Positions 25,578-34,594 of a stretch of 64,000 nt of DNA are shown here, piece after piece. Origin of the DNA: an uncultured Lachnospiraceae bacterium (GTDB taxonomy: Bacteria; Bacillota; Clostridia; Lachnospirales; Lachnospiraceae); NCBI GenBank assembly GCA_910588655.1, contig CAJUPJ010000015.1:18385-82384 (forward strand), read 5' to 3'. Position 1 is the stretch's first letter, and every line of letters begins with the position of its first letter. Below the pieces are notes generated by a model that searched no databases, was not told the DNA's origin, and saw only the letters and a program-made list of their open reading frames with translations. Both the position numbers and the translations under genes were made by a program.

Positions 25578-26351
25578 TTACAGTCTGTATAATTCCCTTG
25601 CATTTCTTTCTGTTATATTTATAACCTCTTGCATTGTAATACCTTTAATTTCTGCAATTTTTCTAGCAACATGCTCCAGGTTTAATGAACTATTTCTCTC
25701 ATTTCTATGTGGTTCTGGTGCCAGATATGGTGCATCTGTTTCAAGTACAAGCCTGTCTAATGGCACTTGTGAAACCACATCTATAAGTTTCCTGCTGTTC
25801 TTAAATGTAAGCACACCACCAATGCCAAGATAAAAACCCATACCAATATATATCTTTGCAATTTCAGGGCTATAAGAAAAGCAGTGTACTACACCATTCG
25901 TTTTCTTTGCATTAGCTGGGTAAAATGTTTTCATTATATTTAATGTGTCTTCTGCTGCATCCCTGCTATGTATAATTACTGGCAGCCCTGTTTCTTTTGC
26001 TATTTCAAGCTGGCGGATAAACCACTTTTTCTGTATCTGCCTGGAAGGTTCATTATAATGGTAATCAAGCCCAATCTCACCTACAGCAACCACCTTTTCA
26101 TTTAATGCCAGTGATTTAATCCATTCCATGTCTTCCTCTTTAATATCTGCTGTTTCACATGGGTGTATTCCCACAGAAGCATATATAAAACTATACTCAT
26201 CTGAAAGTTTTACTGCCTCTTTTGTTGATTTTAACCCAGCACCCACCTCAACTATATTGCCAATTCCATTTTCTTCCATTGATATAAGCAGGCTGTGCCT
26301 GTCATTATCAAACCTATGGTCACTGTAATGTGCATGTGTATCAAATATCAT
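25578..26351 (-). CDS. TatD family metal-dependent hydrolase/deoxyribonuclease
   Basis: 257 aa. TIM-barrel metal-dependent nuclease of the amidohydrolase superfamily. Metal and active-site residues: HxH in IFDTHAHYSD, E in GEIGLDYHY, H in IHSRDA, H in VHCFSY and D in ETDAPYLAP. The frame extends to 26402, but the ATG at 26351 begins exactly at the family N-terminus (MIFDTHAHY), has GGGGGGA in front, and overlaps the upstream GNAT stop as ATGA. Expected cytosolic; implicated in DNA repair or quality control in other species. Confidence 0.93.
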   Translation of the reverse strand: MIFDTHAHYSDHRFDNDRHSLLISMEENGIGNIVEVGAGLKSTKEAVKLSDEYSFIYASVGIHPCETADIKEEDMEWIKSLALNEKVVAVGEIGLDYHYNEPSRQIQKKWFIRQLEIAKETGLPVIIHSRDAAEDTLNIMKTFYPANAKKTNGVVHCFSYSPEIAKIYIGMGFYLGIGGVLTFKNSRKLIDVVSQVPLDRLVLETDAPYLAPEPHRNERNSSLNLEHVARKIAEIKGITMQEVINITERNARELYRL

Positions 26352-27280
26352 AGATTCCCCCCGTTTTCCACTTCTTTTGCTGCCATCATATAATAAACCC
26401 ATATTTTATAGCCAGCATATCCATATAAATGCTCCAGCCCACTATAAGTATATCCTATAAAGGCTTCTTTAAATCCCATATCTTTTAAATATTTTGTGCC
26501 AATAGTAATAAGATTTACAGCAATATGTTTTCCCTGGTATGCATGTCTGACAGTTAAACATCCAAAACATCCTGTGCTATTGCCAGTATCTTCACTATTT
26601 ACTATAAGAGTCCCTGCTACCTGGCTGTTGCAAAGCGCCACAAGAACTTTCTGTTTACTGCTGCTATTGTATAATTCCTTATTTTTATAATATTTTGTAA
26701 AATCCCCATATGCATCGTCTGTACATTCATAGATACCATTTACATTATCTTCTGTTGCCCATTTATATGTAACCCCGTCAATAACATCCCCTATATTGTA
26801 ACTGTCTTTTATAAAATCTCTTAAAGAAATCTTCATATCAAAAAAATCACAGTTACATGAGTGTATATATCCCCTTTTAGCGAAAAAATCTGCTGCAATA
26901 TTATTAATATCCTGGCTTAATCCTTCATTTTCTGTCTTGTAATAACTTCTGGCAGCAGGCACACCTGGCATAATATAATCAAAGCCCAGACCGGCATTAA
27001 ACTTATTAAACCCATTTTTTATAAAAATATTTTCACATTCATAAAGCAGCCCCGAACCAATCCCCCTGTTCTGGTATCCCCTATCAACACATAATAAAAG
27101 TATTGTGGAATTATTGGCTACAGCAGCGGCAATTAACCTGCCATTACCATCGTCCCTTGTTATAATAATATTGTCCCTGTTACCTAAAATACTTAGGACA
27201 ATTTCTTTTTCTCTTATAATAAAAGGTAAATTCCTTTTAAACATTTCATATATTTCCAGTATGTATTTTTTATCCTGCAT
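26348..27280 (-). CDS. Tandem GNAT acetyltransferase
   Basis: 310 aa with two GNAT folds. The first (about 1-140) contains the acetyl-CoA loop region DRGYQNRGIGSGLLYECE, a clear Q/RxxGxG/A. The second (about 160-300) contains CFGCLTVRHAYQGKHIAVNLI and ends in the usual beta-bulge strand (EHLYGYAGYKIW). Substrate unknown. It starts with AAGGGG before the ATG and is coupled to tatD by a 4-bp ATGA overlap. Cytosolic. Confidence 0.88.
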   Translation of the reverse strand: MQDKKYILEIYEMFKRNLPFIIREKEIVLSILGNRDNIIITRDDGNGRLIAAAVANNSTILLLCVDRGYQNRGIGSGLLYECENIFIKNGFNKFNAGLGFDYIMPGVPAARSYYKTENEGLSQDINNIAADFFAKRGYIHSCNCDFFDMKISLRDFIKDSYNIGDVIDGVTYKWATEDNVNGIYECTDDAYGDFTKYYKNKELYNSSSKQKVLVALCNSQVAGTLIVNSEDTGNSTGCFGCLTVRHAYQGKHIAVNLITIGTKYLKDMGFKEAFIGYTYSGLEHLYGYAGYKIWVYYMMAAKEVENGGNL

Positions 27281-27308
27281 TTTGCCACTCCCCTTTTATC
27301 TTATGCCC

Positions 27309-27338
27309 TATCCAGCAGGAAATATTATCTGCTGGATA
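27309..27338 (-). terminator. Rho-independent terminator after gerA-type gene
   Basis: TATCCAGCAG (27309-27318) and CTGCTGGATA (27329-27338) form a perfect 10-bp stem between the gerA-type gene and the GNAT/tatD pair. Confidence 0.7.
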
Positions 27339-27400
27339 AAGCCCTTCTTGCAGTGTAATTATAACATTATTACAATTAAAAAGCAAAAATATACGCATTT

Positions 27401-28825
27401 TTACCTGCTGCGCAGTTTTTCATTTGTTCCAAGGCTTACACGGAAAAACCTTTTTAAAAGCTGTATTTTATCAAATGGTATAAGTGGATATAAATATCCC
27501 CTGCCTGTAAATGTCTTGTTAAACAGAAGTGCAAATACTATTACAATTGTTCCTGCTGTAAATCCCCATATACCAAAAAAGCTTGTAAGTAATAACAGCA
27601 TTATCCTGCTAAATTTCAGCGCATACCCAAGCTCCATATTGCTTTGTGTATAATTTGCAACTGCCACAAATGCCATATAAAGCATTATTTCACTGTTAAA
27701 CCAGCCAGACTCTACTGTATAATCACCAAATACAATAGCTGCAACTACACTTAATGGTGTTGACAGCATAGACGGCGTATTTACTGATGCCATTTTAAGC
27801 CCGTCTACCGCAAGTTCAAGAATTAAAAACTGTATTAAAGGATTTACATGTATATCATCTTTAATCATTATAAAGTCAAATCCTTTAGGTATCCAGTCTG
27901 GATTTTCAATAAATAGCAGAAATACAGGTGTAATAAAAAGTGCAAGCAGGTTTGTAACCATTCTTGTAAGCCGCAGGTAAGTGCCAGTTACCGGAGGGAA
28001 ATAATAGTCATTGGCATCCTCTATTATATCAAAAAGTGATGTAGGTATAATCATCGCAGATGGTGAATTATCAACAAGAATAATAACACTTCCTTCCAGC
28101 AGGCATGCCGCTGCTGTATCAGGTCTTTCCGTATACTTAAATTTAGGGAATGGATTAAACCAGTGTCCTGGGAAAATTGCTTCTGCAAGACTTTCCTGGT
28201 TCATTGTAAGAGAATCAACATCTATATTCTTTATCCTGTCTAACACCTTTTCAATTACTGCCTCTTTAACCCTTCCTTTCATATACCCCACAGCTATATC
28301 AGTACGTGAACTTCTGCCCGCCTTATATACTTCAAATATAAGCCCGGCATCCCTTATACGTCTTCTTACCAGTGCAGTATTAGGAAGAAGCGCTTCTACA
28401 AATCCATCCCTTGACCCCCTTAAAACCTTGTCCTTATCAGGTTCTTCCACACTTCTTGATGGAAATTTTCTTATATCAAGTGTTAAAATCCCGCTGTAGC
28501 CATCTATTATAAAACAGGCAAGTCCTGCAAGCACGGCATCCTTAAAACTTTGTTCAGTATCAACAGGTTTAGTATCAGCAAATGGAAGGCATTCTTTCAT
28601 AAACCCTTGTAAATCCTCTGGACAATTACTGGCACTGATACTATAAAAATATTCAATAATTTTCTCACACAAATCACTGTTTAAAAATCCATTAATAACA
28701 AATAATACAGCCCTTCTCCCGCCAATTGTTATATCCCTCTGGATAATGTCAAAATTAGACTGCATATTTAAAAGTTTATTAACAGCATTTTTACGTTCAT
28801 CAATACTACCTGTGAATATATCCAT
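27401..28825 (-). CDS. Spore germination protein, GerA/SpoVAF family
   Basis: 474 aa. The N-terminal soluble domain includes the family segments IIQRDITIGGRRAVLFVING, GSRDGFVEALLPNTALVRRR and EVYKAGRSSRTDIAVGYMKG. The C-terminal part has about five membrane segments and the motif PPVTGTYLRLTRM...NPDWIPKGFD. GerA proteins sit in the inner spore membrane as part of nutrient-receptor channels. No GerB or GerC gene accompanies it, so it may be SpoVAF-like or work with partners elsewhere. Start ATG behind GAGGT. The gene implies that the organism sporulates. Confidence 0.92.
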   Translation of the reverse strand: MDIFTGSIDERKNAVNKLLNMQSNFDIIQRDITIGGRRAVLFVINGFLNSDLCEKIIEYFYSISASNCPEDLQGFMKECLPFADTKPVDTEQSFKDAVLAGLACFIIDGYSGILTLDIRKFPSRSVEEPDKDKVLRGSRDGFVEALLPNTALVRRRIRDAGLIFEVYKAGRSSRTDIAVGYMKGRVKEAVIEKVLDRIKNIDVDSLTMNQESLAEAIFPGHWFNPFPKFKYTERPDTAAACLLEGSVIILVDNSPSAMIIPTSLFDIIEDANDYYFPPVTGTYLRLTRMVTNLLALFITPVFLLFIENPDWIPKGFDFIMIKDDIHVNPLIQFLILELAVDGLKMASVNTPSMLSTPLSVVAAIVFGDYTVESGWFNSEIMLYMAFVAVANYTQSNMELGYALKFSRIMLLLLTSFFGIWGFTAGTIVIVFALLFNKTFTGRGYLYPLIPFDKIQLLKRFFRVSLGTNEKLRSR

Positions 28826-28940
28826 ATATACCTCATTTCTAAATGCCTGTAATCTTAAAAAAGCATCTGGATTATATTTTTACTTTATATTTCTATTCTT
28901 TTTAAGTATGCTCATTTTAAAACCAGATATTCACATTTCC

Positions 28941-28969
28941 TTGTATTAAAGGTAAAATTCATATATAAT
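28941..28969 (+). promoter_or_regulatory. Promoter of the nuclease-like orphan
   Basis: TTGTAT (28941-28946), 17-bp spacer, TATAAT (28964-28969), 61 bp before the ATG at 29031. Confidence 0.7.
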
Positions 28970-29030
28970 CTCTATAAACAGATAGTGGACTGGCTGTAAC
29001 AATGCCATAATATACCAGAAGGAGTTTAAT

Positions 29031-29783
29031 ATGCCTGTATCAGAATATGACCAGAAATTATTTCTTGCTGCATGTAAAAAAGCCACCAATAAAGAGTGTG
29101 GCACTAATGGAATAGGGACTCTTAAAGAAAAAACTCTTCATGCTGTGCTTAAAAACTTTTATGAACCTGATACTGCCTGCCAGGAAATTAAAATAGACAG
29201 GTTTGTTGCGGATATACAGCGTGGCGGGGAAGTTATTGAAATACAGACAAGAAATTTTAACAGTATGAGGAAAAAACTTGACAAATTCCTGGAACTATAC
29301 CCTGTAACAATAGTATACCCTATTATTTATACAAAGTGGCTGTACTGGATTGATGAAAAGACAGGAGAAGTATCAGCAGGAAGAAAATCCCCAAAACGCG
29401 GCAGTTTTTATGACGCATTTTATGAATTATATAAGATAAAAACATATCTGGCAAATCCAAACCTCCATATATGCCTTACGCTTGTTAATGCAGAAGAATA
29501 CAGGGTTTTAAACGGGTATGGCAAAGACAGGAAAAAAGGGGCATCACGTTATGACCGCATACCTGTTTCTCTGGTAGATGAACTTTATATAGGCAGCAAA
29601 GAAGAATATACCATGCTTCTGCCTGACAGCCTGCCTGGTATATTTAGTGTAAAAGACTATGCAAAACATGCACATATCAAAATAAGATATGCGCAGCTTG
29701 CAATTAATATTTTTAAGTACATAGGCATAATAGAACAGTGTGGCAAAAGCGGAAGAAGCTTTTTATATAACAGGAAAATATAA
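29031..29783 (+). CDS. Uncharacterised protein with nuclease-like core and C-terminal winged helix
   Basis: 250 aa, cytosolic, monocistronic with its own promoter and AAGGAG site. Not a family I can name. Residues about 25-80 show the helix-strand-strand pattern of PD-(D/E)xK nucleases: E in LKEKTLHAVLK, D in IDRFVADIQR, then a strand with E-I-Q in VIEIQTRNF and a following basic helix (MRKKLDKFLELY). The E-x-Q variant of the D...ExK core is known in some restriction enzymes. Residues about 195-250 (FSVKDYAKHAHIKIRYAQLA, then SFLYNR) look like a helix-turn-helix. I infer a DNA-binding, possibly nucleolytic protein. Confidence 0.6.
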   Translation: MPVSEYDQKLFLAACKKATNKECGTNGIGTLKEKTLHAVLKNFYEPDTACQEIKIDRFVADIQRGGEVIEIQTRNFNSMRKKLDKFLELYPVTIVYPIIYTKWLYWIDEKTGEVSAGRKSPKRGSFYDAFYELYKIKTYLANPNLHICLTLVNAEEYRVLNGYGKDRKKGASRYDRIPVSLVDELYIGSKEEYTMLLPDSLPGIFSVKDYAKHAHIKIRYAQLAINIFKYIGIIEQCGKSGRSFLYNRKI

Positions 29784-29795
29784 TTACCACCTGTA

Positions 29796-31736
29796 TTACT
29801 GCCCGAAAGGATTTGTTACATTCCAGAATGTTTCTTCCTCGCCATTAAACCCATCCTCATGTAAAAACTGCTGGTACAAGTCCTGTACTTCATCATCTGA
29901 TAATGCGCCATCATAAAATACAAGCGCTGATAAATATCCATTATACGAGCTCTGGAACGGGTCTCCTCCCGCAATAATCTGCTTACACACTGGAAGCAGC
30001 GGAATATTTGCCTTATAACCACACTTCCTTCCATTTATATAACACCTTGAAATTCCAGCATTATAAGCCATGCACACAAAACTCCATTTATTTGGAGGGA
30101 TTTGCCTTGTAAGTATATCATGCCAGCCATTTAAGTCAGAATCTTCACTAATACGGAAAACGCTATTGCCTCCAATAGCATATGGCACATAAGACATAAA
30201 CCCTCCCATATACCTGGCATAAAGCACACTTGTCCAGCTATTAATAATTCCAGGTTTAAGCCACATTCCTATAGTATATGATGACTCTGCAAGTATAGCT
30301 GGCGGAAGCATTATAACGTTTTTCATAGCAGAGCCACCTGGAAAATATATACTGCCCCACTCTTTTGAAATACCTTCTTCCAGACGTATATCACCTGTTA
30401 CAGAACAATTATATTTTCCATCTGATGAAGAGAACCCATCAATAAAGCGGAATTCCGTCTTCTGTATTCCATATATAATCTTTTCCTGTACATATCCCCC
30501 ATACTCCCCTTTAGGCAAAGCATCTGAATAAAACCCTCCGCTTATTATTGTACAGCCACAAGCTGAAAGAAATACAACATCCTCCTCTGTAGATATGCCA
30601 TCTGCAACTACTTTAATATTCAGGTCATTACCTATTGCAAATAAAGCTTTAAGTATAAGTTTTCCTCTCTCTGTCTTTAATGCATTATTAATATACGCTG
30701 CATCAAACATTATATAATCCAGGCATAACCTGTCCCAGTATTTAAGGCTTGAAAAATCAACCCCTACATTTATAACTGCAATCTGTAAGCCTCTTTCCTG
30801 CAATTTCTGTAATCCAGCAACAATTTTTTCCTTTCCTCTTGAAAAAACTTTTTCCTCAACCTCAAAGCATATCTCATCTTTCTCAATTCCATATACTTCC
30901 ATCATCGCTTCAAGAGTTTCTGGAAGGTTCTTTTCAACAAGAAGGAGCTTTGAAATCCTTATACCGGCTTTTCCCTTTGCATCCGCCCTGTTATGGAACT
31001 TTTCAATATCCCTGCACACTATACCAAAAGACCATAAATTCAGTTCACGGATAAAACCATTTCTTTCAAATAGTGTTAAAAAATCTTCCTGTCCCCGCTT
31101 TTTTCCATCTGCCATATTCCATACAACCTTTGCTTCAGACAGAACCAGCTTTGAAGTCTGGGAATTAATTACTGGCTTAAAATATATTTCAAACTCCCCA
31201 TTTGTCAAGGCATCTGCCTGCTGCTGTTCCATCTGTACTTCATCATACACTTCATCAGCAATATCATTAAATACAACATAGCATGATTTACCATTACTTT
31301 TTGCCTGGTACATAGCACTATCAATCTTAAATAAAATTTCATTAAGGGATTCCCTGCTGCTCTGGTTAAGCAAAATACCTATACTTGCTGACACATCTGT
31401 ATCAATACCACTAAACCCCTCTTTCTGCTGTATCCTGCTGTTAATCATTTCTGCCGCATCAATTACCTTCTGCCTTCTTGTCCTTCCCTTTATAACAACC
31501 ACAAACTCATCACCCGACAGACGCACACAAGTCGCTTCTTCCATACATGTTTCAAGTATTTTAGCGACTGCAATTAAAAGTTCATCACCTGTACTATGCC
31601 CATAAGTATCATTAACTATTTTAAAGTTATCCAAATCCAGAAACATAAACTGGAGAATAGTCCCTTTCTGAAGACTTGAATACCATTCATACAGCCCATG
31701 CCGGTTTAGCGCTCCTGTAAGATAATCTTTTTCCAT
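29796..31736 (-). CDS. GGDEF-EAL protein with C-terminal LamG-like domain
   Basis: 646 aa. The GGDEF domain (1-165) starts at the first residue. It has the metal/substrate site FLDLDNFK and the active-site variant S74GDEF78, so diguanylate cyclase activity is plausible; no RxxD inhibitory site is seen. The EAL-like domain (about 170-430) is degenerate: E201-A-K replaces EAL, and the DDFGTG loop reads INVGVDFSSL, so phosphodiesterase activity is unlikely. Residues about 455-640 form a concanavalin/LamG-like module (IYFPGGSAM, SYTIGMWLKPG, NKWSFVCMAYN, YNGYLSALVFYD). No signal peptide or membrane segment, so the LamG module would be cytosolic. Confidence 0.85.
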   Translation of the reverse strand: MEKDYLTGALNRHGLYEWYSSLQKGTILQFMFLDLDNFKIVNDTYGHSTGDELLIAVAKILETCMEEATCVRLSGDEFVVVIKGRTRRQKVIDAAEMINSRIQQKEGFSGIDTDVSASIGILLNQSSRESLNEILFKIDSAMYQAKSNGKSCYVVFNDIADEVYDEVQMEQQQADALTNGEFEIYFKPVINSQTSKLVLSEAKVVWNMADGKKRGQEDFLTLFERNGFIRELNLWSFGIVCRDIEKFHNRADAKGKAGIRISKLLLVEKNLPETLEAMMEVYGIEKDEICFEVEEKVFSRGKEKIVAGLQKLQERGLQIAVINVGVDFSSLKYWDRLCLDYIMFDAAYINNALKTERGKLILKALFAIGNDLNIKVVADGISTEEDVVFLSACGCTIISGGFYSDALPKGEYGGYVQEKIIYGIQKTEFRFIDGFSSSDGKYNCSVTGDIRLEEGISKEWGSIYFPGGSAMKNVIMLPPAILAESSYTIGMWLKPGIINSWTSVLYARYMGGFMSYVPYAIGGNSVFRISEDSDLNGWHDILTRQIPPNKWSFVCMAYNAGISRCYINGRKCGYKANIPLLPVCKQIIAGGDPFQSSYNGYLSALVFYDGALSDDEVQDLYQQFLHEDGFNGEEETFWNVTNPFGQ

Positions 31737-31869
31737 ACCTATACCCCGTCTTTCTTTGTTTTGGACAAAAACCGCTCCATATATTAAAACAAACCATGCA
31801 TTTTCCCATTAGTCTTATAATATCATATTTATAACAGTTTATCATTAATTTATTTTACTGTTTGCAGAT

Positions 31870-31898
31870 TTTACAGTATACTTTATTTATGGTATAAT
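31870..31898 (+). promoter_or_regulatory. Promoter of the LiaF-like gene
   Basis: TTTACA (31870-31875), 17-bp spacer, TATAAT (31893-31898), 67 bp before the ATG. Confidence 0.7.
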
Positions 31899-31964
31899 TC
31901 TATTATACTGTAGTTACAGCATAAATTCTAATAGTACATACTATTAAAAAGAAACGAGGTAAAT

Positions 31965-32675
31965 ATGGATAAAAATAAAAACGGTAAAATCATATGGGGT
32001 CTGTTCTTTGTTATTGTTGCTATATATGTAATTATAAGCAGATATATCTGTTTTCCTCATATAAATATTTTCAAACTGCTTATAACAGTTTTCTTTGTAT
32101 TAATGCTTCTTGAGGGTTTGCGCCATGTGGATTTCTTTGAAATACTGTTCTCTATCGCATGTATATGTATACTTTACTCAAGGCATTTAGGAATTACTGC
32201 CATTACACCTTTCCCTATACTTATTGCTGCATTATTTGGAAGTATCGGGCTGACAATGATATTCGGCAAGAAAAAACGGTCTTATATGTGGAATGATAGC
32301 ATTAATACAAATTCAACTGGCACAGCAAGTGAACAGTGCAATGACGAACACATATTTTATAAAAACAGCTTCGGCTCTGTTATAAGATATGTAAATTCTG
32401 GTAACTTCCGTGGAGCAGAGCTTAGCAATAGCTTTGGTTCTATGGTAATACACTTTGACAATGCAGTTATACAGGAAACTTCTGCATATATAAATACCGA
32501 AAACAGCTTCGGTGAAACACAGCTTTATATACCAAAAGAATGGAAAATACAAAAAAACCTGCAACGCACATTTGGTTCAGTTAATGAAAATGGAATGGCA
32601 TCAGGCACAGACAATGTAACTTTATACATTAATGGGGAAACAACATTTGGTGAAATACGGATATTTTATATATAA
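31965..32675 (+). CDS. LiaF-like membrane protein
   Basis: 236 aa. Four hydrophobic segments (about residues 10-28, 33-48, 55-72, 78-98) resemble the LiaI/LiaF transmembrane region. The C-terminal soluble part (about 120-236) is a string of short beta units with a recurring [NT][ST]FG[SE] step: NSFGSVIRY, NSFGSMVIH, NSFGETQLY, RTFGSVNEN, TTFGEIRIF. This is the pattern of the LiaF C-terminal beta-helix. LiaF senses cell-envelope stress with the LiaRS system in Bacillus; no two-component genes are adjacent here. Monocistronic, followed by a strong terminator. Confidence 0.8.
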   Translation: MDKNKNGKIIWGLFFVIVAIYVIISRYICFPHINIFKLLITVFFVLMLLEGLRHVDFFEILFSIACICILYSRHLGITAITPFPILIAALFGSIGLTMIFGKKKRSYMWNDSINTNSTGTASEQCNDEHIFYKNSFGSVIRYVNSGNFRGAELSNSFGSMVIHFDNAVIQETSAYINTENSFGETQLYIPKEWKIQKNLQRTFGSVNENGMASGTDNVTLYINGETTFGEIRIFYI

Positions 32676-32691
32676 TATTGTTTTATAGAAC

Positions 32692-32723
32692 AACTATGGC
32701 ATACAGGAATGTATGCCATAGTT
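32692..32723. terminator. Bidirectional terminator
   Basis: A perfect 13-bp stem, AACTATGGCATAC (32692-32704) with GTATGCCATAGTT (32711-32723), and a 6-nt loop. It separates the LiaF-like gene from the end of the exopolysaccharide operon. Confidence 0.9.
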
Positions 32724-32732
32724 AGAATAATA

Positions 32733-33737
32733 TTAATGTTTAACTAATTTATATATAATTGCTGCTGGTTTTAACAAATTATAATTAGTAAAGCGTAAAA
32801 GTGCAATACTCTTTTTCTCTGTACTCTTATATATCCTTGGATAATTCTTTTTTAATTTACAGTCCCATTCCCGCAATTCTTTCTTTATTCCTTTTTGAAG
32901 CCCTAAACTAATATAAATCTGAAACTGGTTTTCCATTACCTGTGCAATACATCTTTCAATATACTTCCTGGTATTTGGTGCAATTCCTTTTTTAACTGCC
33001 ATTTTATAAAAAGTTGTAAGGCTATGGTAAACCCTCATATGTTGTGACCTGTTCTTTTGCATACTTCTAATATCTACACTTTGCCCATTTCTGCCTAAAC
33101 GGTACATATAAAGACAAATATTTGTATAATATACACTTTCTACATTTAAAACAGGATAAGTAATATATTCTACATCAACATAAAAACAATGCTCATCTAT
33201 TTTATATGGCATATTTTTTAAATAGTCTGTCTTAATAGTAAGGGAATGCATCTTAATAACCTTTTTAATATCACCCTTTGACATATATGATACTTTATTA
33301 TATTGTGTTTTATCATCTGTACAGGTTTTCTTTGCTAGTATTTCACTTGTTTTATCCTTTATGCAAAGATAATCAGAAGCAACTATATCAACATCCTGGT
33401 TTTCTAAAATCCCAATAAACTTTTGCAAGGCTTTTGAAGATAACCAGTCATCACCATCTACTATCTTAAAATATTTACCTGTTGCATAGAATATGCCTGT
33501 ATTAATTGCTGAACCATGTCCACCATTTTCTTTTGAATGTAAGTAAAAAATTCCAGGATATTTATTACAATATTTTAATGCAATATTTGATGTATTATCG
33601 GTAGAACCATCATCAATAACTAATACCTCAATCTTTTCTAATAAATCTGGTTTTATAAAAGCAATAGAAGAAAGACACCTTTTGAGATATCTTTCTACAT
33701 TATATGCTGGAATAACTATACTTAAAATTTTATCCAT
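32733..33737 (-). CDS. Family 2 glycosyltransferase (last gene of EPS operon)
   Basis: 334 aa. The GT-A fold begins MDKILSIVIPAYNVERYLKR, with the nucleotide-sugar sites VLVIDDGSTDNT and FKIVDGDDWLSS. The C-terminal part is helical with a hydrophobic stretch. It adds a sugar to the lipid-linked exopolysaccharide repeat unit on the cytoplasmic face. A TTG further upstream is in frame, but the ATG at 33737 starts at the family N-terminus and has GGAAG 5 nt ahead. It follows the other GT2 gene by about 40 bp. Confidence 0.92.
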   Translation of the reverse strand: MDKILSIVIPAYNVERYLKRCLSSIAFIKPDLLEKIEVLVIDDGSTDNTSNIALKYCNKYPGIFYLHSKENGGHGSAINTGIFYATGKYFKIVDGDDWLSSKALQKFIGILENQDVDIVASDYLCIKDKTSEILAKKTCTDDKTQYNKVSYMSKGDIKKVIKMHSLTIKTDYLKNMPYKIDEHCFYVDVEYITYPVLNVESVYYTNICLYMYRLGRNGQSVDIRSMQKNRSQHMRVYHSLTTFYKMAVKKGIAPNTRKYIERCIAQVMENQFQIYISLGLQKGIKKELREWDCKLKKNYPRIYKSTEKKSIALLRFTNYNLLKPAAIIYKLVKH

Positions 33738-33777
33738 ACGTTCTTCCACTCCCAATATATTTTATATATAAATATTT

Positions 33778-34518
33778 TTATAGCCTTTTTCTAATTGCAT
33801 TAATAAAATAATTAATAAAATAGTAAGCACTCTTATAAAAAGGAATTTTTTCGTAGTTATAATAAATATTCCAAGTCCACAATGCTGCTTTAAATTTATT
33901 AGCACTTACAGACTTGCTATTCACTCTGTAATATGCCAGAACCTCATTAATTCCATATGCTTTAATTCCTGTTTTTAAAATTGAAAGCCAGACAGCATAA
34001 TCTTCATGTTTTATTTCTGGAAATTCTATTTTATCAAATAATTTCTTTTCAAGAACAACAGTAAGGCATGGAATAAAATTTCCCTTTAATAATATTGCAT
34101 AATCTGCATAACTTTTTATCCAACGGATTTTACCTGTTTTTCTGCTATTTTCATCAATTGTAGCACATGCTGAATAACAAAAACTCACATTATTTTTTTC
34201 CATAAAACTTACTTGTTTCTGCAATTTATCCTTTTCCCACAAATCATCACTATCTAAAAAAGCAAGATAATGTCCTTTGGACATTTTAATTGCATAATTC
34301 CTCGCATTTGCAACACTTGATTTTTTTTCTCTTTTATAATAATGAATTCTTTTATCTATGTTCTGGTATTTCTTAACAATAGATGCTGATGCATCTGTTG
34401 AACAATCATCTACTATAACCATTTCCCATTCAGAGTATGTCTGGGCTAGTACAGATTTAATAGTTTCTGCAATAGTAGCCTCTGAATTATACATAGGAGT
34501 TATGATTGATACTAACAT
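33778..34518 (-). CDS. Family 2 glycosyltransferase
   Basis: 246 aa, GT-A fold. Signatures: VSIITPMYNSEATIAETIKS, MVIVDDCSTDAS, and AFLDSDDLWEKDKL (DxD metal site), then a KHEDYAVWLSILK segment typical of the acceptor region. Short form with no membrane anchor; expected to associate with the membrane-bound lipid acceptor. AAAGG precedes the ATG. Member of the EPS operon between the polymerase-like gene and the last GT2. Confidence 0.93.
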   Translation of the reverse strand: MLVSIITPMYNSEATIAETIKSVLAQTYSEWEMVIVDDCSTDASASIVKKYQNIDKRIHYYKREKKSSVANARNYAIKMSKGHYLAFLDSDDLWEKDKLQKQVSFMEKNNVSFCYSACATIDENSRKTGKIRWIKSYADYAILLKGNFIPCLTVVLEKKLFDKIEFPEIKHEDYAVWLSILKTGIKAYGINEVLAYYRVNSKSVSANKFKAALWTWNIYYNYEKIPFYKSAYYFINYFINAIRKRL

Positions 34519-34594
34519 ACAAAAACCTTTCTAAATATAACAGAATAAACATCTTGTATTATAAGCTCTTGTATTATATATGTCAAATAACCGT

